DNA of 64,000 bases. Source: Mesostigma viride (taxonomy: Eukaryota > Streptophyta > Mesostigmatophyceae > Mesostigmatales > Mesostigmataceae). Below the pieces are notes generated by a model that searched no databases, was not told where the DNA came from, and saw only the letters and a program-made list of their open reading frames with translations. Each line of letters opens with the position of its first letter. The first letter of the stretch is position 1. This document shows positions 23,294-34,591 of this stretch, piece by piece. A program made the translations under genes and the position numbers. The stretch lies in NCBI GenBank assembly GCA_009746045.1, contig RPFO01000082.1, positions 325,093 to 389,092 of the forward strand. The letters run 5' to 3'.

Positions 23294-26200
23294 CACTAGG
23301 AAGAGGGGGTTGAGAAATTTCTCACTTTTTTCTCAGTTTTTCTCAATTTGGGCGTTTTTCTGAGATTTTTCTCAGCAAATTGAGAAGAACTGAGAAAAAT
23401 CTCAGTTTTTCTCAGGACGATTGAGAAGAACTGAGAAAATTCTCAGATTGGTCTCAGTTTTTGAGAAAATTTTCACGAAACCTGAGAAATGGCCTGAGAA
23501 GTGCTGAGAAGAATTGAGAATCATTCTCAATTTTCTCAAACAAGTCCAAGGCCACAACTGAGAAAACCGCAAGAACTGAGAAAGCAGAGAAAACCACAAG
23601 GACTGAGAACGAGGAGATTCACACACTTGATACAAACGCATCACATTGCAAGCGGTGAGCATGGTAGAGATGGAATGTGAAAAATATAGGGTTATCATAC
23701 AATATAGCCAATGTACCATCCAAGCCACGAGCCACGAGGTAGCCATGGCTGACAACGGAGCTCATAACTTTCACGTTTGGGCACCCAATTCGGCTGTGAA
23801 AATCACAATCACTTCGTCTTTCTAAGACGCACACGCTGATATACTTTTCCGAAGCTATTGCGCAATATATGACGAGCAAACGCTCCTCGACGCAACGCAG
23901 CCTGGCAGCTGCGCTAAGCCCTGAAAGTACGTCTGCAGCTCCGGCTGCAGCCTCGCCCTCAGGTCCGGAAAGAAGTGGCGACACTAGTCGTGCACTGGTG
24001 GTCGCCCAGATCCCTCATTTGATGCCCAGCACGTTGAACGCGTTGTGTCGGCACAGCGATCCCCCCTGCATTCAAACAGAGGCACACCGATAACCAAGAA
24101 AAGCGTATGCAAATGTGTAGCCTTGTTCCTTGAAATTATGGCTGGCTTACGCAAAGAGCGACTGTAAGATGACCTGTACAGTGGGGCCGGAAACAGCTTG
24201 CTTGATCAGGGCGTGTTTTTCGAGCTTCACTGGCCGGGAGTGTCTAGTGGTGAGAACGATTTCTGCGATCGCTTTCCCACCATTTACGAGGAAATACCCG
24301 CAAATGAAAAACCACTGAAACGGTCTAGCTAGTCAGTCATTACATTCGCCATATGCCATGCATGTTTCCAAGAACTGCACACGGTCCAAATGCAAAAATC
24401 CGGAGGACACGACTTCATTGCTTCATTGTCGTCAGAAAGCAACAAACGTGAAAACGCTAGCTGCCCAAATCTGAGATTCCGCGGAGCACAGAAAGTAAGA
24501 AAGCCTAGAAGCTACCAGCAAGGAATCGAACATAGGACTTCATTGCTTCATATTTGTATGCACAAGAATAAATAAGTAACATGCATTAAGGGCCCGCCTG
24601 CATAAAGGGCCTGCAGTCTGATGCGGGCTCAACGGCAGCACCGCCATAGCAGATAAGGGCCCCCAGTCTGATGCGGGCCCCACAGCACCACCGCCATAGC
24701 AGAGCTCAAAGGGGTCGTGGTGCGCATGAAACGTATGTATTTGTCGGTAGGTGCCGTTGGGGTCAAATTGGGTGCCGCCAAAATCGGGCCGAACTGAGGC
24801 CGTCGATGAGTGCCATCATGCGGCTTGGGTCATTTCTGTTGGAGAACTTCAGGTAAGTTAACTTAATGCAAACCACTGGTCGCCCGCGTCGGGAACCGGC
24901 CCAACGGCTCTTCCGCAACAGAAAATTACGCGGCATACTGCAGAAGTCGTCGGATCGTTACATTTCGACGGTCAAGATTTCAAGATGAGGCTTGCGTTCA
25001 ATTTGCCGCAGTTTGCCGCCCAGAGAAAGTAGTCGTTGGACTCGTTCCCCACGAGAAACACAATCAAGCAAGCTGTTTCCGGCCCCACCGTCTAGGTCAT
25101 CTCGTCGCTCTACACGTCAGCCAGCCATAATTTCAATGCACAAGGCTACACATTTCCATCTCCATTCATATTCATAATCCTGCACGACTCGAAAACGCGG
25201 ACAAGATAACGGCAGGCTCGAGCTACCATGGTCCGGATTCTCCCGATTTCTGGCCTGCGCTGGTTGTCTCCTTGATATTGGCGACTCCCTCCGGTAAGAG
25301 GTTTTTCGCAGTTTGGCTGTTTCGAAACGTTCATTAAGTGAGATGCCTTCGGATCTGGAGACTCACACAGCCGCGAAATCATGCCAAAGGTCCTATGTTC
25401 GATCCCTTGCTGGTAGCTTCTGAGCTTTCTTATTTTCTGTGTTCCGCGGAATCTCAGATTTGGGCCGCTATCGTTTTCACGTTTATTGCTTTCTGATCCG
25501 ACGACAATGTCGTGGCTTGCTCGTGTGACATCTGGTGCATGGTGTTGTTCATGTGTATGGGTTGCTCTGCCATAAGAGTGAGTGTTGGGTCATGAATCGT
25601 GTTCTACACATTCGCTGCATGAAATCATGCCTAAGGTCCTATGTTCGATCCCTTGCTGGTAGCTTCTGAGCTTTCTTATTTTCTGTGTGCCGCGGAATCT
25701 CAGATTTGGGCCGCTATCGTTTTCACGTTTATTGCTTTCTGATCCGACGACAATGTCGTGGCTTGCTCGTGTGACATCTGGTGCATGGTGTGATTCATGT
25801 GTATGGGCTGCTTTGCCATAAGAGTGAGTGTTGGGTCATAAATCGTGTTCTACACATTTGCTGCATGAAATCATGCCTAAGGTCCTATGTTCGATCCCTT
25901 GCTGGTAGCTTCTGAGCCTTCTTATTTTCTGTGTGCCGCGGAATCTCAGATTCGGGCCGCTATCGTTTTCACGTTTGTTGCTTTATGATCCGACGACCAT
26001 GTTGTGGCTTGCTCGTGTGACATCTGGTGCATGGTGTGATTCATGTGTATGGGCTGCTTTGCCATAAAAGTGAGTATTGGGTCATAAATCGTGTTCTACA
26101 CATTAGCCTTATGCTATTTCATGCATGTTCTGGTTGCACAACGGATTCTTTTTTTTGCAGAAGTACAGGACACCGGCAATGCGTCAAGCGACTCATTAAG

Positions 26201-26988
26201 GTATGTTTTGAGATGTGGATTTTAAATGCATGTTCATCTTGTGATGTGCACCACAGTGCTGGTCTGGCCGTTTCACGCCACCATGTAGTCAGACCTAGGT
26301 GGATGTCGTGCCGGTATTTTTTCAAGTTGTGGCTCTGTGACTGCACATAAAATGCTTTCTTATGTATGGTGCTGATTTTCCATTCCTGTGTTCTGCTTTT
26401 GTTTTGCATTCTTTTCAGTTTGTGGCGCATACAAACGGCACCGACATCTTCAATTTGGGGCATCAAGCTATGCAAGCGGCCTTGTGAAAGACAGCCATGG
26501 CAACATAGTTGTAGCCATCTTCTTTGAAAAATTTGCAGCAAGCTAGAGAATTAGACGAGTTTATGGCAGGGCCATGTCAAGAAATACATGCACAAAAGGA
26601 CGGCTTTCATACGTAAATAAATTATTTTTTAATAAAAAAAACCTGTTGCCTTGATTGCCTTGCTGAAATTATGTTGGCAGTGCTTGCTGCTATCATAATC
26701 TGTTTTTCACTCTCTCGTGGTTTTTCATTTTTCTCAGTTCTTGTGATTTCTCACTTTTCTCAGTCCGAGTGAAGTCTCACTTTTCTCAGATTTTCAAATT
26801 CTCAATTTCTTCTCAGCTCTTCTCAATTTTTCTCACCCCCTTTTCTCAGGTTTTTCTCAGCTCTTCTCAGGTTTTTCTCAGCTCTTCTCAGCTCTTCTCA
26901 GTCACTTCTCAATTTTTCTCGGCTCTTCTCAGGTTTTTCTCAATTTTTCTCAGGGTTTCTCAGTTTTCTCAATCCTGACTTCCTAGTG
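23294..26988. mobile_element. CACTAGG-ended DNA transposon 1, 3695 bp, non-autonomous
   Basis: It starts CACTAGGAAG and ends CTTCCTAGTG, flanked by CA on both sides (a 3-bp CAC duplication is also possible if the termini are counted one base shorter). Removing it rejoins the ORF1 copy (GCCCACC...CTTAATTCCCCGCG). About 300 bases at each end are filled with short repeats, in opposite orientation at the two ends: CTGAGAAAAA / TTGAGAAAA on the left and TTTTTCTCAG on the right. Terminal CACTA plus dense subterminal repeats is the known plan of CACTA (En/Spm) transposons. There is no transposase; the interior holds a captured 5' end of the ORF1 retroelement (23727-24013) and tandem repeats. Open frames inside are short. 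Confidence 0.8.
25375..26112 (+). repeat. 246-bp tandem repeat, 3 units, inside CACTAGG element 1
   Basis: Units start at 25375, 25621 and 25867 (GAAATCATGCC). Each contains CCTATGTTCGATCCCTTGCT, a tRNA B-box-like sequence. One inverted copy of the unit is at about 48800-49060, inside the second CACTAGG element. Confidence 0.9.
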
Positions 26989-27365
26989 CACCTTAATTCC
27001 CCGCGCGCGGGGTAAGCCGGAAGCGCCGCCACCGCTTCTTCTCACCTTTAAGAACCCGGCGGACAAGATTTCTTTTCTCAGACGCCGCAAGCGGCTCGAG
27101 AGGACTCACTTTCGCCCTCAGACGACGACTTGACCCTGCATGGCGCAGCAACAACAGCGACGGGAGCTATGGCCGACCTACCTAGCAGCTCCGGCAGACC
27201 ACGGCGGGGAAGCCGGCCGGTGTATACTGGAAGATGGCGGCCATCTACATCGGCCACAAGCCCTGGCACTCGACCCCCGCGGCCCCAGCTAGCGACTCCA
27301 GACGTCCCAGCTTAGGGAAATACAGCAGTAGTAGTGTAGAATAGATAGACCGTGGCCTTGTACTT
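26989..27365 (+). pseudogene. ORF1-type retroelement copy 2, right part
   Basis: This continues the copy broken at 23293. It encodes the basic C-terminal part with frameshifts (RRRKRLER...QQQRRELWPTY equivalents) and about 50 bases of 3' region. Similarity to the intact element stops at 27365 (GACCGTGGCC then TTGTAC). Confidence 0.8.
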
Positions 27366-27805
27366 GCGGCCGGGCCCACTTCGAATGTTCCGAAAAGTGT
27401 GACACTTTTCGTCGTTTTTTTAACTTCGTAACAAACTACTCTTTCCCGCCGGGCCGCGTGTGACACTTTTTGTCGTTTTTTTAATTTCGTGACTAACTAC
27501 TCTTTCCCGTCGGTCCGCGTGCGCTTTTTGATTGCCTGCAGGTGGCACGAAATTTTCGACCGGAGTGTTTCGGCATAACAAGTTTCTCGATACCCTGATG
27601 GATTGGTACATTCCTAGTCGACTAGAGGACCATGTTGAGAAAAGTTAATCGACGAAGCTAGTAGTACTTTCAACCATCAAATGGTGGGTATACCCACCCC
27701 CATAATTTTATTGAATCGATTAATAATGCAAATTTACACATTTGACCAACGCAAAATGTTGCATGGAATTAATCATCGATTATATTTGCCAAATGGGACC
27801 GGCAT
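27366..27805. repeat. Non-coding stretch with a roughly 75-bp direct duplication
   Basis: Bases from about 27390 to 27530 hold two copies of a segment with GTGTGACACTTTT, CGTCGTTTTTTTAA and CTACTCTTTCCCG. The rest shows no feature I can support. It lies just downstream of the second gene of element A and may contain that element's 3' terminus, which I could not define. Confidence 0.5.
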
Positions 27806-28278
27806 TCACTTCTCCTGGAGAAATGACCCCCATCCATCGATCTCAATGTCACGAAACTTGTACGCTCCCTTGTACAAGTCCCCCACGAAATTTGGAGGCT
27901 CGTTGGAAAATTGTTTGGGGGCCCATACGGCCCCACCTATTTCCGCCGCATTCAAGAACTCATGCTGGGCCTCAGCCCGGAGGCGCACAGCCGAGACTTT
28001 GGGCGAAATTTCCGTGCCCTCCTTCTGGAGGCATTGCACCACCCTGGCCTTACCCGGAACACGGGGGGCAGGCGCCAAATCTGAATCTGGGGGCATCAGG
28101 TCGATCATCCCGTTTCCGAACGCAATGACACCTGAACCCCAACCTCCAAACGGTCCCCGCAGGGAGCGTGGGAAGTCGTGGGGGGGGAGTCGATTTCAAC
28201 ATACATGTTGGCCGCATGCTCCTTTTTATCGACATGCACATATGTATGCTGCGAACCAAAAACATCGGCGCGCTCCAT
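27806..28278 (-). pseudogene. Second gene of transposon A (conserved small protein), frameshifted
   Basis: The start MERADVFGSQHTYVHVDKKE (ATG at 28278) matches element B's MEQSNIFGSQHTYVMVDKNE at 46466. The downstream frame carries GVIAFGNGMIDLMPPDSDL, RLRAEAQHEFLNAAE and DIEIDGWGSFLQEK, matching B throughout. A run of G/C near 28176 separates the two frames, so this copy is broken. The protein is unrecognised; conservation between two diverged elements suggests it is a real transposon-encoded product. It lies downstream of the transposase gene on the same strand. Confidence 0.75.
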
Positions 28279-28866
28279 CGTAAAAGTGAGTTTGATGGCT
28301 AAGTTGCGAGTGAGAAAATTATTTCAGCAAAGCCCGGTCCGGACTGTCGTATGGGTGGCGCTGCGGAGCGTCCCCTCTATTCCTTGTGGTTGTAGGGGAC
28401 AACCTTCCAATCACAATTCGTAACTAGTCCGGTTACAAGCAAGGTACTTTGGCACTTCCGGAGCGAATTTGTGTTTTAAGACATCTACCAAAGAGGCCTT
28501 AGTACAGTAACATTGTTGTGACATTCGAAATTAGTACGAACCAATTTGCAGACGGAAAGTCCTACCGAGCAACTACATATTTGTGTGACGACATGATTTT
28601 TAGGTCAAACCAAATTATAAATTTGTGATTCGAAAAAATTATTGTACAAGTTAAATAAAATACTCGCCATTTCGACACGGAAATATACTAAAATTTGTCA
28701 CTACCGAGGCTAACAATGTTCCCAGCCACTTGTCATCTATTGTAACATATGAAAAAACAGTTCTCCCAAAATATATAAACACGAATAAACACTGTCCCAA
28801 CCGTAGGCGAATAAAGCCCAGGCTTAAAGATCCGTAGGGGTGGCGCTGCGGAGCGTCCCCGAAAGT
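28279..28866. other. Spacer between the two genes of element A
   Basis: This AT-rich spacer is bracketed by two copies of GGGTGGCGCTGCGGAGCGTC (28349 and about 28838), GC-rich imperfect palindromes that sit where element B has CTACCCGCAGCGAGACC (47237). No coding sequence is seen. Confidence 0.6.
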
Positions 28867-30484
28867 TTAAGCCGGTGGCAGCCCCTCCGGGGCTTGCTGG
28901 TTGCGTACAAGAGCGGTTAGCCACGCGTCAAGCTCCTTGCTCATATCAATGTAGGCTTGCCTTTGGTTGCCAAGGACCATGCACTGGAGCGGAAGAGCAG
29001 CGGAGATGCACAGATAGCAATCGACCAGGTCGGCTGGGCGGGACTCCGGCCAATCAGCCAAATCCAGAGTAAAATGCAGGGGGTCATGCATATCTCGCTT
29101 CCACAGCCGAACCGCCAGAACGGCGTGGCCGGGCAAGAAAATCTCCTTCTGCCGTCCGTTTTGTCCCTCAACCCACCTAACCTCCTCCTTCTCCAGCACT
29201 GAGGCCTCCCTCACCACCTGCATCACCCAAAAAGGGTGGGCGGAATTGTGGTTCACGTCCTCTCTGTCTGACGGAACTGCGATGTAATCATACATGCGCA
29301 TCTGCCTGCCAATGGCATCCCTTTGATCCTTCAGCAGTTCTGCCCGCGTCAGCTGGCGAACCGGAGGGATGGGCTGCGTTGGCGGCATCAGGCGGAAAGT
29401 TTTCATCGTTTGGCCCTCATCGTTAAATTCCTCGATATGTGTCCACTCGGTCCGGCACTCCTCCCACCTGTTAGCTAGGCAGGCTGGGCAGTAGCACGAA
29501 AAACGCCTCATCATCAGGAGCCCCGGGTCAGACTTGTCCAGGCGCCACCAGTGCGCTTGCTTGATGGCCTCGACACGCGTCGGTATCATACGGGCGCCGG
29601 AGTCGAGGTCCTGCAATGAGGGAGAATGTCAGAAACGGAAAGTTGGTATGTGTCAATAGATCAAGTACACATGAAGGGTCACTCTGCAGAGATACCCCTA
29701 TGAAAGTGCTTTGCATGCATTTTTCACTAAATAAGACGCTAATTCATACCAGTTCTTTTAGCATTATCAAATAATAAAATGCAAATGGGCAAAAGGTCAC
29801 TCTGCAGAGATACCTTAATCAAGTTCAAGAAAAATTGAGTTTCGCACCTCAGGAAAATGAAAGAAATGACGGTGGACGCCCTCTGCCCGAGCGCGGGCCG
29901 ACTCCCTGCTCGTGGTTTTGCCTCCTTCCCAGCTGTCCCGCATGTACTTGACGATCTGGCGCCCTGTAACGATGCCCTGGTTCTCAGGAATGCATTGCAT
30001 GTTCCTCACAATGCACTTGAACTTCGCTCCCTGACCATCCACCTCCCCCTTCCCGTGCTGCTCACCCAAGTAGTGGTACTCGAAGGATTCCAAGTCGGGA
30101 TCCTGCATGAGGAGGCGGAAGACGGCGTTAACCACGTACTTGGACTTGAACTGGGATGAGCAGTTGTCAGAGCACATGAACATCCTCTTCACCCCCACAC
30201 CGAGTCCGCGCAGGGTTTCCATGATTGTCCTCAGCGCGTAGACGAGCGCCCGCTCTCCCCGCTTCATCTTGGCTTCCCCGAGAAAAAAGAACGTTCGCTT
30301 TGCCATCGCACCATTGTGCAAATATCGCACGATCATGGGCATGAGGACAAAGCTCGTCTTGTGAAAGTACTGCGACTGCAGTTGGACGTAGTTGTTGTTC
30401 TCGTAATTCCCTACCAGCCATTAAGAATGTACTCCAGCACGCAAAATGTACTTCGTACCGAAGTTTGTCTTTTTATGCTGAAAA

Positions 30485-31250
30485 TTGTCATGCATGATGT
30501 TTGCAACCAAAATAGACCTCGTACAAAGTTTGGTATCGATCGGACGTCATCTTGGTGACATTTGCTAGCAATACAGGTACATTTTTGTCATTTTAAATTA
30601 AATTAAATAGTAATAAATAGGAAACAGTACTAAATCACGTCAAACCATCATGGATATTTGCAAGCAACCTAATTACCACTAGAATAGACCATGCACAAAG
30701 TTTGGGGTCAATCTGAACTCAAAATAGTGACGTTTACTAGCATAAATACTGCATTTTTTGCCATTTTCAAGCATTTTGCTCAGTGTAAGCTACTAAACAA
30801 TATCAAACTACGTCATAAAGCTATGAAATATTGGAAGCAACCTAAACACCACTAGAATAGACCATGGGCCAAGTTTGGGCTCAGCTTGATGTCAAAATAG
30901 TGACGTTTGCTAGCATAAATGGTGCATTTTTTGCCATTTTCAAGCATTTTGCTCAGTGTAAGCTACTACACAATATCAAACTATGTCAGAAAGCTATGAA
31001 ATGTTGGAAGCAACCTAAACACCACTAGATTAGACCATGGGCCAAGTTTGGGCCCAGTTTGATCTCAAAATAGTGACGTTTGCTAGCATAAATGGTGCAA
31101 TTTTTGCCTTTTTCAAGCATTTTGGTAAGTATAGTTGCCTCAAACTATGTCAGAAAACTGTGAATTGTTGTAAATAACCTGTTTGCCACTACATTAGACC
31201 ATCCTCAACTTGTAAGGTCAGGCATAGGTAAAGGTAGTGACATTTGCTAG
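30485..31250 (+). repeat. About 173-bp tandem repeat, 4 degenerate units, in element D
   Basis: The landmark GTGACGTTTGCTAGCATAAA or a close variant occurs near 30556, 30728, 30900, 31074 and 31227. The sequence between is AT-rich and shared (GCATTTTGCTCAGTGTAAGC, CACCACTAGATTAGACCATG). No coding sequence is seen. Confidence 0.85.
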
Positions 31251-31689
31251 CACTATATATGAGCAGATTATGCCTCTTTTCGCATATACACATTAAAAAT
31301 AACAAGACAATATTAAATCATGGCCTTAATACAAGGTGTGCAAATGCAAATCACACCAGATCGGATGACCATGATGGGTGGCTGCATGCCAACACATCTA
31401 CCAGGCTGCAGGGTGAGAGGCCACATCGCTACAAGACAGGAATCCTCGCAATTGCACACCGCTAGTACACTGCATACCCCAAGAGGATTTGGCTACAAGC
31501 CATAAAAGTTTGGCCATGCTAACACATTCTTCATCCAAGCAAAATGCAGCCTCTCCAAACTCAACTCATTGATTTAAATTCAACTAGGCCAGGCGAGCAT
31601 GCTCTACTTGCCGATAACCATGAGTAAACTTGTCTACCACTTCATTCCATGCGCCGGTAGATGGCACCGTCTCATCTACCAGTCATCCC

Positions 31690-31862
31690 CGGCTCCCATT
31701 CCGCATCCTCCTCTCCGTCTCCCTCTCCCTCTTCCTCCTCCCCCTCCCCCTCCCATTCTCCCTCCCCTCTCCCTCCCCTCTCCCCCTCCTCCCCTCCTCC
31801 TCCCCTCTTCCTCCCCTCTTCCCCTCTTCCTCTCCCTCTTCCTCCTCCTCCCCGCCTTCACT
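31690..31862 (+). repeat. Pyrimidine tract (CTCCC/TCCTC)n in element D
   Basis: About 170 bases consist almost wholly of C and T with a loose hexamer rhythm. It lies just past the 3' end of the 449-codon minus-strand frame. Confidence 0.9.
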
Positions 31863-31905
31863 GTCACTGTGCACAGCAGGGACGGCATCGTCTATGTGGG
31901 TGCCA

Positions 31906-33255
31906 TCACCTGCGTTCACGGTGCCAGCCTAGCTCCTGTGGAAAGAAGCGAGCGCGGCCAAATGCCTCGACTGGGTGTGGGCAGCCGCACACGAACTGCG
32001 TCACCTCCGCCAGGGCATGATAGTCCTGCCCATCAGCCCACATCGCCTTGATGAGCAGGTGACCTCCCCTTTCCTGAACCTTAGTGACCCAGCCATGGAA
32101 GCGCTCCCTCTTCCTCGCTGTCCCCGGAAACAGGGCACACAGGCGCATCCCGATAAGCGCACGTGCTCCATGCTCGGCAAAGTAGGCATTGCAGTCATCC
32201 TTTGCTGCTGCCCTGGCGGCGGTGGCAGTCTTGTAATGCTCAAAGTCAATCTGCGGGTGCTCTTTCAACGCCGCCACCGTGGCAGCTGACAGTTTGCCGG
32301 TACTGATCAGCTCAGGCTGGTGCACCTCTGCCGTACCGCCCACTGTCCAGTGCTGCAGGTGTACATCAGAAATGGGGACCGTCATCCCTGCGCTGCCGCC
32401 ACCTAATGTCACTCTAGAAAACTGGCCCGTCCACGACGGTGCGTAGTAAGGAGAGGCGACAATGCTGTCACGCTCCGTGCGATCGCCTTCCAGATCAAGG
32501 ACCTTCACCAGCATGTGTGGTGCCCACGGCATTCCCTGCCCGCAGGTGACGGCTGGCCGCTTAACAACGAGTAGGCCGCTGCGTCGTATGAGGCTTCCAT
32601 TCACCTTTAAGGTGTGCCTGCCGGAAATCAGTGTGCGCAAAGCGGGCGTTGCCGTTGATGTGCTCCCTCGCGCAGCGGGCGCACATGCGCGGTTGATCTG
32701 CGCTTGAATCTCGCGGGCAGGGCAAGCGACGTGTGAGATGACTTGTTTTATGGGCAGCCTCAGTGCTCGTGTTGCCCGCGCAACCGACTGGTCGCCTGCA
32801 GATCGCAGCGGTAAGGGTACCGCCTTGTTCGCTTGCAGTTCACGCTTCTCTTTGAGCTTTTGCTCCATGATGTCGAACAGATTCTCGTTGTTGGCACGCA
32901 CATCCTCCACGGACTTTGGCACCTGCTCAATCCATCCGTCCAGCAACTGCTGCTTCTCAGCGGCGACGATGTCAGGAAAAAGGCTGTGAAGGCTAGCGCA
33001 GGTACATCTCCTGGCACCGCCCTCGTCCCATTCAAAAAGCGGCACTAGACCAGGACTTCCTTTGGGGGCCTTGCCACGCTCTATGAGGAGGCACCCATAG
33101 ACAGGATCTCCCTGCGGGGTGTACCCAATGGGCGTGACCCCGTCACAAGCCTCGCCATTAGGCCCTGTGGGCTGCCACTTGTTCACCGGTGCATTTACCA
33201 ACGTCTCCGATGCGGCTAGGCGCCAGCGGACATACACGGTCATATCCGGCCCCAA
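31906..33255 (-). CDS. Unrecognised 449-aa protein of element D, possible Tudor-like C-terminus
   Basis: A 450-codon frame in an AT-mixed element is unlikely by chance. It begins near MTVYVRWRLAASETLVNAP. It has a segment with CDGVTPIGYTPQGDPVYG, a helical charged region (NENLFDIMEQKLKEKRELQ), and a C-terminal part IGMRLCALFPGTARKRERFH followed by GWVTKVQERGGHLLIKAMWA. This C-terminal part has the GxRVxxxFxG...GxV...VxWxDG pattern of Tudor/chromo-like barrels (inference). The start is uncertain: upstream in another frame, the sequence AERERHRSSKVFDLEVF could be an earlier exon or a frameshifted continuation. It may be part of the element's own transposition protein. Confidence 0.5.
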   Translation of the reverse strand: MGPDMTVYVRWRLAASETLVNAPVNKWQPTGPNGEACDGVTPIGYTPQGDPVYGCLLIERGKAPKGSPGLVPLFEWDEGGARRCTCASLHSLFPDIVAAEKQQLLDGWIEQVPKSVEDVRANNENLFDIMEQKLKEKRELQANKAVPLPLRSAGDQSVARATRALRLPIKQVISHVACPAREIQAQINRACAPAARGSTSTATPALRTLISGRHTLKVNGSLIRRSGLLVVKRPAVTCGQGMPWAPHMLVKVLDLEGDRTERDSIVASPYYAPSWTGQFSRVTLGGGSAGMTVPISDVHLQHWTVGGTAEVHQPELISTGKLSAATVAALKEHPQIDFEHYKTATAARAAAKDDCNAYFAEHGARALIGMRLCALFPGTARKRERFHGWVTKVQERGGHLLIKAMWADGQDYHALAEVTQFVCGCPHPVEAFGRARFFPQELGWHRERR

Positions 33256-33329
33256 AACACTTCGAGATCGAACACCTTCGAAGAGCGGTGCCTCTCCCTC
33301 TCGGCTTCGGTTGCTGGCTCATCATCCAA

Positions 33330-33565
33330 GTCGGCGGTGGCGCCCGCGCCCGCACCCGCGCCGGCGCCTGCGCCCCCACCCCCGCCCGCGCCCGCGCGCG
33401 CGCCTTGGGTGGCGCCCGCGCCCGCACCCGCGCCGGCGCCTGCGCCCCCGCCCCCGCCCCCGCCCGGGCCCGCGCCCGCGCCCGCGCTTGGGTGGCGCCC
33501 GCGCCCGCACCCGCGCCTTCTCCCCCGCCCCCGCCCCCGCCCGCGCCCCGCCCGCGCCATGGGTG
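33330..33565 (+). repeat. GC-rich hexamer array (CGCGCC/CCCGCA)n in element D
   Basis: Dense repeats of CCCGCGCCCGCACCCGCGCC type, with at least two larger duplicated blocks each starting GGTGGCGCCCGCGCCCGCAC. On the minus strand this reads as Ala-Gly-Arg repeats upstream of the 449-codon frame. Confidence 0.9.
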
Positions 33566-34084
33566 TGGCCCGCGGCTGGCTTCTTCGGAAATGCGTCCAT
33601 CGATTTCACCCACCGGCCGTCGCGGTGGATGCACCCTTTCGGCCACGTTGTGACATCAAGCGCGGCGTCCCCAATAGAACAGTCATGCAATATGAATAAT
33701 CATTAGTATCAACGATGCGTTCATGCAGGCGTGAACTGTGAAATACAACAAGCATGCAACAACGACTCCAGCACACTTAGTAAATACTGCTCATAATATC
33801 TGTGGCACATGCAACATGGTTAAAACACACATGGATGACCTGTATGGCTGCACATGAACTGTCCACCTAGAGAAGTCTAGAAATTCAGCATGATATCAAG
33901 AGCCATCCACACAAATATATGTCTTACCGCAGCTTAGGGCTTCTTCGGGTTGAGTTGGCGAATCGAGCTTGTTGAGCCCTGCTCGAAGTAATGCTCAAAT
34001 GCGATGCCCAGGCCCGCCAGCACATCATCAAATGTGATTAGTTTCACAGGTGGTCCGAAGAGTTCCAAACGTGGTTGCTAATTT

Positions 34085-34591
34085 TCAGGCAGTGCCTGAA
34101 GGCCGCCTCGAAAGTGAAACGCGAAAGTGAAAAGGGGTCACAAACCCTATGTTCATATCCTTGACTCCCCCGTCGAGAACGAACCGAAAACCAGCGCCAT
34201 GAACGAACTTGTGACGAGTAGATGACGACATCGTGGTTATGGCGTCGTACCCCCCCTGGTGCAGCTGCTGCTTTATCGCCGCCTTCCTGTCCTCTTGCTT
34301 CCGCCCGGGCGAAAACCAGGCGCTTCGCAATGCCTGGAGATGTGATATTCTAATGGGCTTCATGCACTCGTGGCCGCACTTACAGTCGAACGTCTCGTCG
34401 GTCACTAGGCTGCCGGCATGGGTGCTGCCGCTTAGCACTATGGCTGCGAACTTGCGCTTCCCATGGTGTCCCATCACCATGATAGCGAAAGCCAGGAAGC
34501 AGATAGCCACGATTATGTCCCAGCAAAGCCATAGCACACCTTCCGTTTCGACCGCCATGTCGGCCACTAGTCCGGATAGCTCAATGTGCAC
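34085..34591 (-). CDS. Unrecognised 168-aa protein of element D with one membrane-like segment and a Cys cluster
   Basis: The start is MHIELSGLVADMAVETEGV, then a hydrophobic stretch LWLCWDIIVAICFLAFAIMV (about residues 20-39), then FDCKCGHECMKP and a basic helical segment (RSAWFSPGRKQEDRKAAIK). The CxCxxxC plus basic helix arrangement resembles the N-terminal Cys motif of HGKG-type transposase-like proteins (inference). The first roughly 25 codons lie inside the left arm of the large palindrome. It could be one exon of a longer minus-strand gene with 31906-33255. Confidence 0.45.
   Translation of the reverse strand: MHIELSGLVADMAVETEGVLWLCWDIIVAICFLAFAIMVMGHHGKRKFAAIVLSGSTHAGSLVTDETFDCKCGHECMKPIRISHLQALRSAWFSPGRKQEDRKAAIKQQLHQGGYDAITTMSSSTRHKFVHGAGFRFVLDGGVKDMNIGFVTPFHFRVSLSRRPSGTA

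Noticed and set aside
34085-34591. Integral membrane transporter or receptor
   Set aside because: Only one hydrophobic stretch is present, and the Cys cluster and transposon context fit a transposon protein better.
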